Positions 33,409 to 42,326 of a stretch of DNA of 50,704 bases are shown here, piece after piece. Position 1 is the stretch's first letter. Each line of letters opens with the position of its first letter. Both the position numbers and the translations under genes were made by a program. Below the pieces are notes generated by a model. The model ran no database searches. It worked only from the letters and a program-made list of their open reading frames with translations, and was not told where the DNA came from. Source of the DNA: Deltaproteobacteria bacterium (GTDB lineage Bacteria > Desulfobacterota > Desulfarculia > JACQYL01); contig JACQYL010000027.1 of assembly GCA_016208165.1 (NCBI GenBank), forward strand, positions 1 through 50,704, read 5' to 3'.

Positions 33409-34140
33409 TTAATGGGAAGGAGCGTACAATACCGCTAAAATGCGGGTGACTTCGCTCTGGTGGCATCTCACCAGATGGGGCACCGTGCTGTCGTAGTATA
33501 TGCAGTCTCCAGGATACAGCACGTGCCTTTCGTCTCCCAAGAGCACTTCCATGGCGCCGTCCATCACAAATATAAATTCCTGGCCGTCGTGTGTGGACCG
33601 CTCTTCTTCCACATCCGCAGGTTCGAGTGTGACCAGAAACGGCTCCATGTGCCGGTCTTTTTTCCCGGGCGCCAGGGACTCGTATGCGTATCCATAACGT
33701 TTCCCTTTCTTGGAGGCGTAGCGGCTGACAGGGCGTCTTTCATGCTTTCGCAGGATGGTGTACGGCTTGGATTCACCGCCGGTGATCAGATAGCCCATCT
33801 TCATGTCGAGGGCTTTACTCAGCTTGATCAGTACGCCAAGAGGCGGGGAAACCAGCTCTTCTTCGATCTCTTTCAGCAATTCCGTGGTGTAACCTGTTCG
33901 TGAGGCCAAGTCCTCGAGCGTCAATCCTTTCTGCTCCCGGACCTGCTTCACTCGTTCGCCTACCCGTTCCGCACGTTCCGGTTCCGACTTCTGCTTCGCG
34001 TAGGCGCTGATGTCGTCTAGGAAATCCCGGACTTTTTGCGGCTCGGAATACTCGTCGTAAGCGTTCAGGAACTCACCGTACGTGGAATCTTTCTTTTTGT
34101 CCGTCATACCTAGCCGTCCCGTTTCGATCTGAGGAATCAT
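33409..34140 (-). CDS. XRE-family regulator with C-terminal cupin
   Basis: About 243 residues. After a charged N-terminal part comes an HTH_XRE domain (VKQVREQKGLTLEDLASRTG, then TTELLKEIEEELVSPPLGVLIKLSKALDM, about residues 65-115). The cupin follows, with HDGQEFIFVMDGAMEVLLGD and YPGDCIYYDSTVPHLVRC, which would sense a small ligand or metal. The family includes regulators of amino-acid and CoA-ligase genes. The first ATG overlaps the upstream gene by ATGA; ATG 34107 is an alternative. Translational coupling links it to the cysteine-motif protein. Confidence 0.9.
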   Translation of the reverse strand: MIPQIETGRLGMTDKKKDSTYGEFLNAYDEYSEPQKVRDFLDDISAYAKQKSEPERAERVGERVKQVREQKGLTLEDLASRTGYTTELLKEIEEELVSPPLGVLIKLSKALDMKMGYLITGGESKPYTILRKHERRPVSRYASKKGKRYGYAYESLAPGKKDRHMEPFLVTLEPADVEEERSTHDGQEFIFVMDGAMEVLLGDERHVLYPGDCIYYDSTVPHLVRCHQSEVTRILAVLYAPSH

Positions 34141-34553
34141 TCCCGTTCCGTAGAAAAGAAACAGAAATCGATATCAAGATCCATAAGCTCCGCCACCATA
34201 AGCCGGCTGACGGTTTCCTTTTCAGTGCTGACGTACATTTTGTTCCGTTGGGTACGGTGCTCCACGAACTGAAACAAAAGCGTCTCCTCCAGAACGCCCA
34301 CGAAGCGTCTTCCTTCCCCCGCAGGCATAGACACCGTGTATATCCGGTCGCTCTGTTCTCGATCGATTTCCTTGAGTTCTTCCGACCATTCCTGCTCCAA
34401 TTGCTCCAAGAATTCTTCGCAATCGTTGATCCGCTTGCAGGTTAGGCAAAACCCATTGCATGGCCGTTCACCCAGTTTCTTTTCCCGATGTTCAGCCAGT
34501 GAGATAACCTTGGCGTGAACCTCTCTGGAAGGGACTGTTTCGTTGTTCTTCAT
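34137..34553 (-). CDS. Unknown protein with a Cys-x3-Cys-x2-Cys motif
   Basis: A 138-residue protein. At about 32-45 it has CNGFCLTCKRINDC, four closely spaced cysteines suggesting a zinc or iron-sulfur site. An acidic helical stretch (EEFLEQLEQEWSEELKEIDR) follows, then a beta-rich part (RIYTVSMPAGEGRRFVGVLE) and a C-terminal VAELMDLDIDFCFFSTE. There is no signal peptide. It is first in a two-gene operon with the XRE-cupin regulator and may be a redox or metal input for it. I know no named family. Confidence 0.8.
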   Translation of the reverse strand: MKNNETVPSREVHAKVISLAEHREKKLGERPCNGFCLTCKRINDCEEFLEQLEQEWSEELKEIDREQSDRIYTVSMPAGEGRRFVGVLEETLLFQFVEHRTQRNKMYVSTEKETVSRLMVAELMDLDIDFCFFSTERE

Positions 34554-34625
34554 ATTAGGTTGTTGTCCTCATGTGATATGGTATGTTAAAACTATTTGGC
34601 ACATTCTATCGCGTTTATATCGACC

Positions 34626-35213
34626 ATGAAAGAAAAAATTAAAAATATACTGGAGAACCGGCCGTGGAGGCGCATTGACGGCTCGACGGCTTTAACGCCT
34701 GCCGCCGTTCTCATCCCGTTGTTCTGCAAGGAGGGCGCCGTGCACGCGCTCTTTACGAGGCGAACGGACACGGTCCGACACCACAAGGGGCAGATCTCCT
34801 TTCCCGGTGGCGCGGTTCATTCGGAGGATCGGGATCTGGCGGATACCGCCTTGCGTGAAACATACGAGGAGGTAGGCATAAAACCGGAAGATGTAGAGGT
34901 TCTCGGCAAACTGGACCAGAGTCGTACCATTACGGATTATGTCATTACTCCTTTTGTGGGCGTCATTCCTCATCCGTACCGTTACGTGGTGAGCCCCATC
35001 GAGGTCGATGAAATCATCGAGGTGCCTCTGTCGTTCATTTTTGATGAATCCAACCTGGATTTCGGACCCTTCAACTTCGAAGGGGTGACGCTTTACAGAC
35101 AATATTATCGGTACGATGGAGCCGTCATCTGGGGAGCGACACTTCGAATCCTCGATCAGCTCAAGGAAAGCCTGGGTTCTCTGCTGACGAGAGACCAAAC
35201 GTGTGTCCCCTGA
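34626..35213 (+). CDS. NUDIX hydrolase, CoA pyrophosphatase-like
   Basis: About 195 residues. The NUDIX box GGAVHSEDRDLADTALRETY with EEVGI is intact (G-x5-E-x7-REUxEExGU). The preceding HHKGQISFPGG is the segment found in CoA-specific members (NudL/YeaB-like), which split CoA into 3',5'-ADP and phosphopantetheine. ATG 34626 is chosen; a TTG at 34596 is also in frame, and neither has a strong ribosome site. It is divergent from the Cys-motif/XRE operon. Confidence 0.88.
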   Translation: MKEKIKNILENRPWRRIDGSTALTPAAVLIPLFCKEGAVHALFTRRTDTVRHHKGQISFPGGAVHSEDRDLADTALRETYEEVGIKPEDVEVLGKLDQSRTITDYVITPFVGVIPHPYRYVVSPIEVDEIIEVPLSFIFDESNLDFGPFNFEGVTLYRQYYRYDGAVIWGATLRILDQLKESLGSLLTRDQTCVP

Positions 35214-35250
35214 CACCTCGGGTCCCTCCTGCTTTGGCAGTATGGGTCTG

Positions 35251-36057
35251 TTATTCTTCCTCGAGCCGATAGCCGTCCGCCAGAGGGGCTCCGTCCAGGT
35301 ACACGGCGCCGTTTTCGTCCAGGCCGAAGCGTCCTTGCGCGATCCAGAGGATGGTTTTGGGAAAAATCTCCCAATCACCGACCTCCTTCAGACGTTCCTG
35401 GTTTTCGGTCACGACTTTGTCCAACAGAGCTTCATCCTTTCGCAGTCTCTCGAGGTCGAGGGGTAACCGTACTTTTACCGGCCGAGATACGAGCAAAACA
35501 GGACCCGTGTCCACGCCCTCGTCCGTCCATAAGGTGGACGCCCTAAGAGCCGTTTCGCCCGCCAATATGGCGTCTCTGACAGCGTCGTCACCCACGAAAC
35601 GTCTGGAACCGTGGGCGCTCTTGATGGTGAGATCAGCAGGATGGACATTGACGCACCGGGGCAACGTGATGTAACTCATGTAACCTCCAAGAGCGACAAC
35701 GTCCACCTCGAAGGCCTCGACCAGTTTCTTGGCCGTCTCATCGTAAGCTTGCCGAGCCTCGAGTCCTTCGGAAGCGGCGACGCTGCGGCGCAGTCCCCGG
35801 ATGGTATGAAAGCGCCGGATATCGTAGCTGAAATATGGAACACCGGCGGCAAGAGCGATTTTTTCGCCTTGAGATCCGCCATCGCTTCGGTCGCTGAATA
35901 TGAACACCACTTCGAACGGGCATTCGTCCGTTTCGGCGCGCAATCTATGTTGCAGTCCCACTAACTTTGTGATGTTGGTGCCTGAACCGGACATAAAACC
36001 CGCTACGCGCATGGGCCTCTTTTGGGTCTTGGCGTCGAAAATGGGGGTTTGGGGCAT
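35251..36057 (-). CDS. Formyltransferase-family protein (PurN-like)
   Basis: About 268 residues from ATG 36057, which has AAAGGA 8 bases upstream. Rossmann-like formyltransferase fold: RVAGFMSGSGTNITKL at the N-terminus (PurN GSGTN loop), VDVVALGGYMSYI, CVNVHPADLTI in place of NxHPSLLP, and the C-terminal AQGRFGLDENGAVYLDGAPL. The catalytic Asn and His are kept, but the loop after them differs and an insertion (QGEKIALAAGVPYFSYDIRR) enlarges the domain. It may transfer formyl from 10-formyl-THF to glycinamide ribotide or a related amine. No purine genes are adjacent. Confidence 0.8.
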   Translation of the reverse strand: MPQTPIFDAKTQKRPMRVAGFMSGSGTNITKLVGLQHRLRAETDECPFEVVFIFSDRSDGGSQGEKIALAAGVPYFSYDIRRFHTIRGLRRSVAASEGLEARQAYDETAKKLVEAFEVDVVALGGYMSYITLPRCVNVHPADLTIKSAHGSRRFVGDDAVRDAILAGETALRASTLWTDEGVDTGPVLLVSRPVKVRLPLDLERLRKDEALLDKVVTENQERLKEVGDWEIFPKTILWIAQGRFGLDENGAVYLDGAPLADGYRLEEE

Positions 36058-36368
36058 AGGCGTGTCCTTTCCGTTCGAGACTGAGAAATCGGAGGCGGAT
36101 GCCGAGCCGCCGTTTCTGCGTGGGGTCAGGCTTATCTGAACGCCCAATATAAAGAAAGGGATAAACGCTTTCAACCTCTTGACCGTCGTTTATAGTAAAT
36201 AACACGGCTCGAGGGTTTCACGGACGACCCTCCCGGGCTCGATGTCGGAGCCGAGTCCTCCGTGGCTGAAAGACGGTGGCGCGATCAGGTTGAAGAACGG
36301 TTTGGTCGAATTCCTTTTCTAGCTGTCAGGACTCTCGGGAACGGCCATGGACTCGGCTTTCAGAAACG

Positions 36369-37124
36369 ATGTATTCGAACTACGAAAAAATGCTGGGTAG
36401 ACTGCCTACCTGGGTTTTGGTCTTAGCAGCGGGCGCCGTTCTGCTGGCATCGGCCTACACATTCGACATATCATGGACCGTGGTTATAATCTGCGGAGTC
36501 TTTGGACTCATGGGGCTGGGCTCGAGGTCCATTCTCCCGTGGATGCGCGAAGCGGGGGTCACACCCAATCAGCTCACCATCGCAGGGTCTCTGCTCTCGC
36601 TGGCGGCCGCGGTATGCTTTGCCGCCGGGTGGACGCCGGCGGGGTGCCTGTTAACAATTGCAGGCGCCGCACTTTGCGACGTTTGGGACGGTTTACTATC
36701 CCGAATGTACAATCTCGGAACTCGATTCGGGAGTGTACTGGATTCGGTTCTGGACCGATTGTCGGACGGTTTCATTTTTTCCGGCGTGGCGTTTCGTCTT
36801 CTGGCCGATGGCGAGTTCTTTTCCGGGATATTGGCCCTATACGCTACGGTGACGGCGCAGGTGGTGAGTTACTCGAGGGCTCGAGCCGAAACGCAAATCG
36901 CCTCGTGTGAGGTCAGTCTGTTGGGCGGGCGACCGGAACGACTGGCGTTGCTGATCTATTTCGGACTGATCGGACACTGGCTGCCGGGTCTGATGTTGAT
37001 TTGCCTGTTTCAATCTCTGACCATCATCAGGAGGATGGTATTCACGTACCGACAGCTCAAGGCTGACATCAGAGCCAAGGAAAGGGCGACGAGATGCCCG
37101 CCGGAGTGGAAACCTACGGAATAA
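36369..37124 (+). CDS. CDP-alcohol phosphatidyltransferase family membrane protein
   Basis: A 251-residue integral membrane enzyme with about six hydrophobic helices (WVLVLAAGAVLLASAYTF first). The signature D-x2-DG-x2-(A)R...G-x3-D-x3-D is present as CDVWDGLLSRMYNLGTRFGS followed by VLDSVLDRLSD; Ser replaces the usual Ala before Arg. It condenses a CDP-alcohol lipid or CDP-diacylglycerol with an alcohol. The RPERLALL segment on a later loop is often seen in inositol-phosphate or archaetidyl-type members. Substrate uncertain. Monocistronic. Confidence 0.87.
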   Translation: MYSNYEKMLGRLPTWVLVLAAGAVLLASAYTFDISWTVVIICGVFGLMGLGSRSILPWMREAGVTPNQLTIAGSLLSLAAAVCFAAGWTPAGCLLTIAGAALCDVWDGLLSRMYNLGTRFGSVLDSVLDRLSDGFIFSGVAFRLLADGEFFSGILALYATVTAQVVSYSRARAETQIASCEVSLLGGRPERLALLIYFGLIGHWLPGLMLICLFQSLTIIRRMVFTYRQLKADIRAKERATRCPPEWKPTE

Positions 37125-37344
37125 AAACGGTTCCCTGAGCGCCGGTGACCGTGGAACCCGATGGTGCGGCCAGGTTATGCGCCTCCGCGCATCGGGGTAC
37201 GATGTCGACCGAATCGAGGCAGCGGTATTCTTTTTGTTGAGGGTCCGGATGCGGCTCACTTGACTTTTTCACTTGGTAAAACCAACATTAGTATGTATAT
37301 TACTCGATGCAAGAAAATTTTTTCACAATCAAGGAGAACATCAC

Positions 37345-39465
37345 ATGCTGGATGCGGCATTAGCTATAGGCGGTTTGGGACTTCTGGCAGGCTTGGGACT
37401 CAGTGTCGCTTCGAAGCTCTTTTACGTATACGTGGATCCGAAGATTCTCGAAGTAGAAGAAGCCCTGCCAGGAGCTAACTGTGGAGGATGCGGCTCCGCC
37501 GGCTGCAGCTCCGCGGCCGTGGCTATGGTAAGCGGCACGCTGGCGCCCAACGCGTGCGTGGGAGGCGGACCGAATGTGGCTAAAGCGGTGGCGGCCATCC
37601 TCGGATTGGAAGTCTCTGCAAAGGAACCTGAAATCGCCGTCCCCGGATGTAAGTACGGTCTCGACAGGGCGGACCTCAGGTTCAAGTACAGCGGGGTCAC
37701 GGACTGCAGGGCCGCCATTTTAATGGGCGGAGGCGCCAAGGAATGCACTATCGGTTGCCTCGGGCTAGGCACCTGCGCTCGCGAATGCCCTTTCGGAGCC
37801 ATTACTATGAGCGAGTCGGGTCTGCCTGTTGTCAATCTGGACCTCTGCACGGGCTGCGGAACCTGCGAACGTGTCTGTCCCAAGCATATCATCAAACTGA
37901 GTTCGGGTTCCCGTCGCTTGAAACACCTGTATCAGACGGACGAATGCACGGCTCCGTGTCAACGGACGTGCCCGGCCGAGATCCGAATTCCCGATTACAT
38001 CCAGGCCATAGCTCAGGGCGATTATCGGAAGGCCGTGGAAATCATCAAGTATAACAACCCGTTTCCGCTGGTGTGCGGGCGTATTTGCCCCCATCCGTGT
38101 GAATATCAGTGCCGCCGGGGACTGGCCGATCAACCGATCAGTATCAATCATTTGAAACGGTTTGCCGCGGAGTACGAAATGAACAGCGGCGAACGGATCG
38201 TCCCTGCGGGCCTACCGAGCACCGACAAACGGGTCGCCGTTATCGGCGGCGGCGCCGAGGGATTGAGCGCCGCGTACTTCTTGACGCGGTTGGGGCACAG
38301 CGCCACGGTATATGAGGCCCAACCACAACTCGGAGGCTTGCTCCGGACCGTGATCGCGGATTACAGGCTCCCCATGGATGTCCTGGACTGGGAAATCGAA
38401 GGAATTCTGCAATCCGGCGTGACAGCTAAAACGGGAGTCAAGATGGGACGGGATTTCGATTTGCCGGATCTGCTGAGAGAAGGTTATGACACCGTTGTCC
38501 TGGCTGCCGGCGGATGGGACAGCCTGATGCTGCGCGAAAAAACACATTTGGAAGAGATTGTTCCCGGAAACATGTTGCTGATGCCCTTGACGATGGCCCT
38601 GGCGGCCGGATCGCTTGACATACCCACAGGATCCAAAGTGGCGATCGTCGGTGACTCTCGCGCTTCCCTGAACATGGCCGTTATGCTGGCGCAAGACGGT
38701 AAGAATCAAATCACCATGATCTGCCGGAAAACCGAGGAAGAGTTGGCCTCTTTGGGGTTTGATCTGGCGGGGGCGACGAGCGCGGGAGTGAGGTTCGAAT
38801 TCGCCGGCGTTCCCACCGGCCTGATAGGCGAAGGAGATGCTCTGACAGGATTGGAGATCATGAGGATACGGCCGGCCGACGAGGGAACTTCTCCGGATAC
38901 GCGGCCTCGCCTGAAAGCGAGGTCGGAACGGGTCATCGAGACGAACCGGATCATAACGGCCATTGCTCGATATCCGGAACTGATCTTTGTTCGAACCGAC
39001 GCCCCTGAAAAAGCAGATGGAGAGACTGAAGAAAAACCTTCGGACCGGCCCATTAAATGGCGTACCATAGACGCGTATAAAACGGCTTCGCCTCAAGGAC
39101 AGATTGGAATGTTCGACACCGGCGCCACCGTCAGCGATTACAAATCGCTGGTCGAGGCTATCGGCGCCGGACGCAAGCTCGCGCGATCCGTGGATCGGTA
39201 CTTAAAAGGTCTTCCGGTCGAATGGCCTGAACTGGCGATCAAGCCAAGTTCGTGTCTTCAGAACATACAGCAGTTACAAGACGTTCTACCGGCGCCTCGA
39301 AAGCGGCTTCCCGATTTGGGAGCTGAAGAGGATGGATTCAGTTTTACACATGAAGATCTCAAGTTGACCCAGGAGATGGCGAAAGAGGAAGCGAAGCTTT
39401 GCCTGAACTGTGGACTGATCTGTTACGAACGGAGTCGTGACGAAAACGAGATGGAGGCGGCCTGA
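37345..39465 (+). CDS. RnfB-like ferredoxin fused to a GltD-like flavoprotein
   Basis: A 706-residue protein; AAGGAG lies 9 bases before ATG 37345. Residues 1-28 form a membrane helix. RnfB-type cluster: Cys46, 49, 54, 71. Two 4Fe-4S sets follow: Cys134/138/144/148 and 168/171/174/178. From about 198 it is GltD-like: CTAPCQRTCP, PFPLVCGRICPHPCEYQC, FAD-binding VAVIGGGAEGLSAAYFLTR, and a second dinucleotide site, VAIVGDSRAS. A C-terminal CLNCGLIC may hold another centre. It could pass electrons between NAD(P)H and ferredoxin at the membrane. No other rnf gene is present; the next gene is its likely partner. Confidence 0.9.
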   Translation: MLDAALAIGGLGLLAGLGLSVASKLFYVYVDPKILEVEEALPGANCGGCGSAGCSSAAVAMVSGTLAPNACVGGGPNVAKAVAAILGLEVSAKEPEIAVPGCKYGLDRADLRFKYSGVTDCRAAILMGGGAKECTIGCLGLGTCARECPFGAITMSESGLPVVNLDLCTGCGTCERVCPKHIIKLSSGSRRLKHLYQTDECTAPCQRTCPAEIRIPDYIQAIAQGDYRKAVEIIKYNNPFPLVCGRICPHPCEYQCRRGLADQPISINHLKRFAAEYEMNSGERIVPAGLPSTDKRVAVIGGGAEGLSAAYFLTRLGHSATVYEAQPQLGGLLRTVIADYRLPMDVLDWEIEGILQSGVTAKTGVKMGRDFDLPDLLREGYDTVVLAAGGWDSLMLREKTHLEEIVPGNMLLMPLTMALAAGSLDIPTGSKVAIVGDSRASLNMAVMLAQDGKNQITMICRKTEEELASLGFDLAGATSAGVRFEFAGVPTGLIGEGDALTGLEIMRIRPADEGTSPDTRPRLKARSERVIETNRIITAIARYPELIFVRTDAPEKADGETEEKPSDRPIKWRTIDAYKTASPQGQIGMFDTGATVSDYKSLVEAIGAGRKLARSVDRYLKGLPVEWPELAIKPSSCLQNIQQLQDVLPAPRKRLPDLGAEEDGFSFTHEDLKLTQEMAKEEAKLCLNCGLICYERSRDENEMEAA

Positions 39466-39481
39466 ACCGGGTCGAGCGGAT

Positions 39482-40261
39482 ATGAGCGAAGCAGCGGATA
39501 TGAGTCAAACAAAGCAGGCGATCATAGCACGGGTCAAGCAGCTGTTGGAGGAGAAACGAATCCAGGCTTTCCTTGGTCTAAAAAACGACGAATATGGAAA
39601 AGTAGTGCCTTACTGGTTCCAGGACCCCTCGGAACTGGACGACCTGTCGCTCGGGGATCGGAATCGGGCAGGGGATGTCCGGTATCCGTTAAACCTGATC
39701 CTGAGAAGGTTTATGCGATCCCATCCGTTCGGCACGTTCGGCGTTCTGGTGAGGGGATGCGACGAGCGCGGGGTGCTTCGGCTTTTTCAAGCCAACCAGC
39801 TCGACCCGAAAAGGGTGATCATGATTGGAATCGCGTGTCCATCGGACTTGGCCGAGGCCTGCCGGTGCAATAAGCCTTACCCGGATGTGGTTTCCGAGGA
39901 AGAAGTGGTGGACGCCGGGGATTACTCGGACGATCCGTTGAAAGAGCTGAGTTTGAGCGAGCGGATGGCCTACTGGAGAAACGAGTTCAACCGGTGTATC
40001 AAGTGTTATGGCTGCCGCGAGATCTGCCCCATGTGCTTCTGCTACGAGTGCACGTTGGACTCGGATGAACATCTCTCGACGGGAGACATCCCGCCGGAAA
40101 ACCCCTTCTGGCATATGACCCGGGCCATTCACATGGTGGATCTCTGCATTGAATGCGGCCTGTGTGAAGAAGTCTGCCCCGCAAACATTCCTTTGCGAAC
40201 CTTCTATCGGGAAACCAAAGAAATGCTCAGTCAGCCCTTACGAAAGCAGGCCAGGGCCTAA
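39482..40261 (+). CDS. Iron-sulfur protein partner, FrhB/FdhB and 2x[4Fe-4S] type
   Basis: About 259 residues from ATG 39482, 16 bases after the flavoprotein stop. N-terminal half resembles the FrhB/FdhB beta-subunit family (VLVRGCDERGVLRLFQANQ, MIGIACPSDLAEACRCN). The C-terminal part has CIKCYGCREICPMCFCYEC, a Cys-rich set wider than a standard cluster site, and CIECGLCEEVCPANIPL. It would carry electrons between the flavoprotein and an acceptor in the cytoplasm. ATG 39500 is an alternative. The pair forms a two-gene operon ended by the terminator at 40271. Confidence 0.87.
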   Translation: MSEAADMSQTKQAIIARVKQLLEEKRIQAFLGLKNDEYGKVVPYWFQDPSELDDLSLGDRNRAGDVRYPLNLILRRFMRSHPFGTFGVLVRGCDERGVLRLFQANQLDPKRVIMIGIACPSDLAEACRCNKPYPDVVSEEEVVDAGDYSDDPLKELSLSERMAYWRNEFNRCIKCYGCREICPMCFCYECTLDSDEHLSTGDIPPENPFWHMTRAIHMVDLCIECGLCEEVCPANIPLRTFYRETKEMLSQPLRKQARA

Positions 40262-40270
40262 CGAGAACCG

Positions 40271-40309
40271 AAAGACACGTCGGGGAAATGAGTTCCCCGA
40301 CGTGTCTTT
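40271..40309. terminator. Bidirectional rho-independent terminator
   Basis: A perfect 17-base stem, AAAGACACGTCGGGGAA (40271-40287) and its complement (40293-40309), with a five-base loop. A/T tracts at the stem base serve both strands: the rightward electron-transfer pair and the leftward acetoacetyl-CoA synthetase gene, whose stop is at 40360. Confidence 0.9.
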
Positions 40310-40359
40310 GATATCGCGGTTTAAGGCTTCAATCTCGATGCCCGACTAGATCTGATGCG

Positions 40360-42312
40360 TCAGCTCTTTAACTCGGGCAGTTCCTTATAAAGATCCAACG
40401 CTTCCGGGTTGGCCAGTGCGTCTCGGTTGGTTACCGGCCGGCCGTGAATGACGTTTCGGACGGCCAGCTCCACTTTCTTCATGTTTATAGTGTAGGGGAT
40501 GTCCGCGACCCGGATGATTTTGGCGGGTACGTGCCGGGGGCTCGTGTTGACACGAATGGCGGTTCTGATACGGGCGAGAAGCTTGTCATCGAGTTCGTAG
40601 CCCTTGTTCAATTTTACGAAGAGAACCACCCTTACATCGCTTTCCCAATCCTGTCCCACCACAATACTGTCAGCTACTTCCGGCATGGTCTCGATCACGC
40701 TGTAAATGTCCGCGGTGCCGATGCGGACGCCTCCAGGATTCAGGGTTGCATCGGAGCGGCCGTAAATAACGATTCCCCCCTGATCGGAGATTTCAATGAA
40801 GTCTCCGTGACACCAAACGCCGGGATACTGTCGGAAGTAAGCGTTCAAGTATTTCTCTCCTTCCGGATCGTCCCAAAAGTAGATGGGCATGGAGGGGAAC
40901 GCCGCCGTGCAAACGAGTTCTCCTGTCCGGTTATACACCGGCCGGCCTTTTTCGTCGTAAGCGAAGACCTTCATGCCCAGGCAGCGGCACTGGATCTGTC
41001 CGGCATAGACCGGCCCAATGGGATTGCCGGCCACAAAACACCCGTTGATGTCGGTGCCGCCCGAGATGGAGGCCAAATGCACATCCGGTTTGATGTCCCT
41101 GTAAACGTACTCGAAGCCCTCGGCCGGCAGGGGAGATCCAGTGGAAATCACGGCTCGCACAGAAGAAAGGTCATATCTCTCGCCGGGTTTTATCCCCGCC
41201 TGGTCGATGGCGGTAAGATAGCGGGCGCTGGTGCCGAAGACCGTGATTTTTTCCTCCTCCGCCAGCTTCCAAAGTGTTTCGGGGTCGGGATGGAATGGGG
41301 AGCCGTCATAGAGCATGGCCGTGTTTCCAACGCCTAGGGAGCAGGCCACCCAGTTCCACATCATCCACCCGCAAGTGGTGAAATAGAAAAGGATATCTTC
41401 CCGCTTCAGGTCACAGTGAAGAATCTGTTCTTTGAGTTGGTTCAACAGGACTCCGCCCTGGCTCTGAACCATGCACTTCGGTTTTCCCGTGGTGCCGGAT
41501 GAGTACATAACGTATAGCGGATGGCTGAAGGGCAGTTGTACGAAGTCGATTTCGAGACCTGCGTCCGGAGCTATGAAGTCGTTCCAGTTTATGGATCGCG
41601 GCAGGCCGCCGATGTCGGGCTCTTCGTTCACATAGGGGACCACCACCACTTTTTCCGTGGCGGGCAGTTCCTTCAGAATCCCGGACATGCGTTCGATCGA
41701 ATCGAAGGTCTTGCCATTATAAAAGTACCCGTCAGCCGTGAAAAGGACTTTGGGTTCAATCTGGCCGAAACGGTCCAACACCCCTTTGATTCCAAAGTCC
41801 GGCGAGCAGGAGGACCACAGGGCGCCCATGCTGGTGGCGGCCAGCATGGCGACAACAGTTTCAGTCATGTTGGGCATGAATCCCGCGACCCGGTCGCCTT
41901 TCCGCACGCCGGCCTCCTTGAGGGACTTGGCCATGCGGGCCACCTGGTGGTAGAGTTCCCTGTAAGTGATGCTCGTTGAAGGCTTGGCCTCGCTTTTAAA
42001 AATCAGGGCAACTCGGTCATCACGGTAGCGTAATAGGTTCTCGGCGAAGTTCATCTCGGCGCCATCGAACCACCGGGCCCCCGGCATCTTGGCGACGTCG
42101 TCGACTACCCGGTCATGCTTGCGGGAATGTATGACGCCCAAGAACTCCCACCAGGCATCCCAGAATTCGGGAATGGCTTCCACGGACCACTGCCACAATT
42201 CCTCGTAGGTCTCTAGCTTCTTGCCGCAACGCTCGTTTACGAAACCGATGAAGCGGGTCATATTTGCCCGGGCAATCTGCTCTTCCGTGGGTGTCCACAA
42301 CGGTTTGTCCAT
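40360..42312 (-). CDS. Acetoacetyl-CoA synthetase
   Basis: A 650-residue AMP-forming acyl-CoA ligase matching acetoacetate--CoA ligases in length and architecture: an N-terminal ACAS-type extension (FIGFVNERCGKKLETYEELW), the AMP loop YVMYSSGTTGKPKCMVQSQG, ISGGTDINGCF, WCHGDF and YGRSDATLNPGGVRIGTADIY. It ends with the catalytic-lysine region PYTINMKKVELAVRNVIHG. It converts acetoacetate, ATP and CoA to acetoacetyl-CoA. It is encoded 14 bases after the kinase-like gene, and fits with the hydroxybutyrate-dehydrogenase-like SDR upstream. Confidence 0.93.
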   Translation of the reverse strand: MDKPLWTPTEEQIARANMTRFIGFVNERCGKKLETYEELWQWSVEAIPEFWDAWWEFLGVIHSRKHDRVVDDVAKMPGARWFDGAEMNFAENLLRYRDDRVALIFKSEAKPSTSITYRELYHQVARMAKSLKEAGVRKGDRVAGFMPNMTETVVAMLAATSMGALWSSCSPDFGIKGVLDRFGQIEPKVLFTADGYFYNGKTFDSIERMSGILKELPATEKVVVVPYVNEEPDIGGLPRSINWNDFIAPDAGLEIDFVQLPFSHPLYVMYSSGTTGKPKCMVQSQGGVLLNQLKEQILHCDLKREDILFYFTTCGWMMWNWVACSLGVGNTAMLYDGSPFHPDPETLWKLAEEEKITVFGTSARYLTAIDQAGIKPGERYDLSSVRAVISTGSPLPAEGFEYVYRDIKPDVHLASISGGTDINGCFVAGNPIGPVYAGQIQCRCLGMKVFAYDEKGRPVYNRTGELVCTAAFPSMPIYFWDDPEGEKYLNAYFRQYPGVWCHGDFIEISDQGGIVIYGRSDATLNPGGVRIGTADIYSVIETMPEVADSIVVGQDWESDVRVVLFVKLNKGYELDDKLLARIRTAIRVNTSPRHVPAKIIRVADIPYTINMKKVELAVRNVIHGRPVTNRDALANPEALDLYKELPELKS

Positions 42313-42326
42313 GACACTCGTCCTCG

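Noticed and set aside
34601-34617. TTGGCACATTCTATCGC before the NUDIX gene as a sigma-54 promoter
   Set aside because: The GC is one base too far from the GG and the -12 TTGC is absent; the predicted start would also fall at the ATG.
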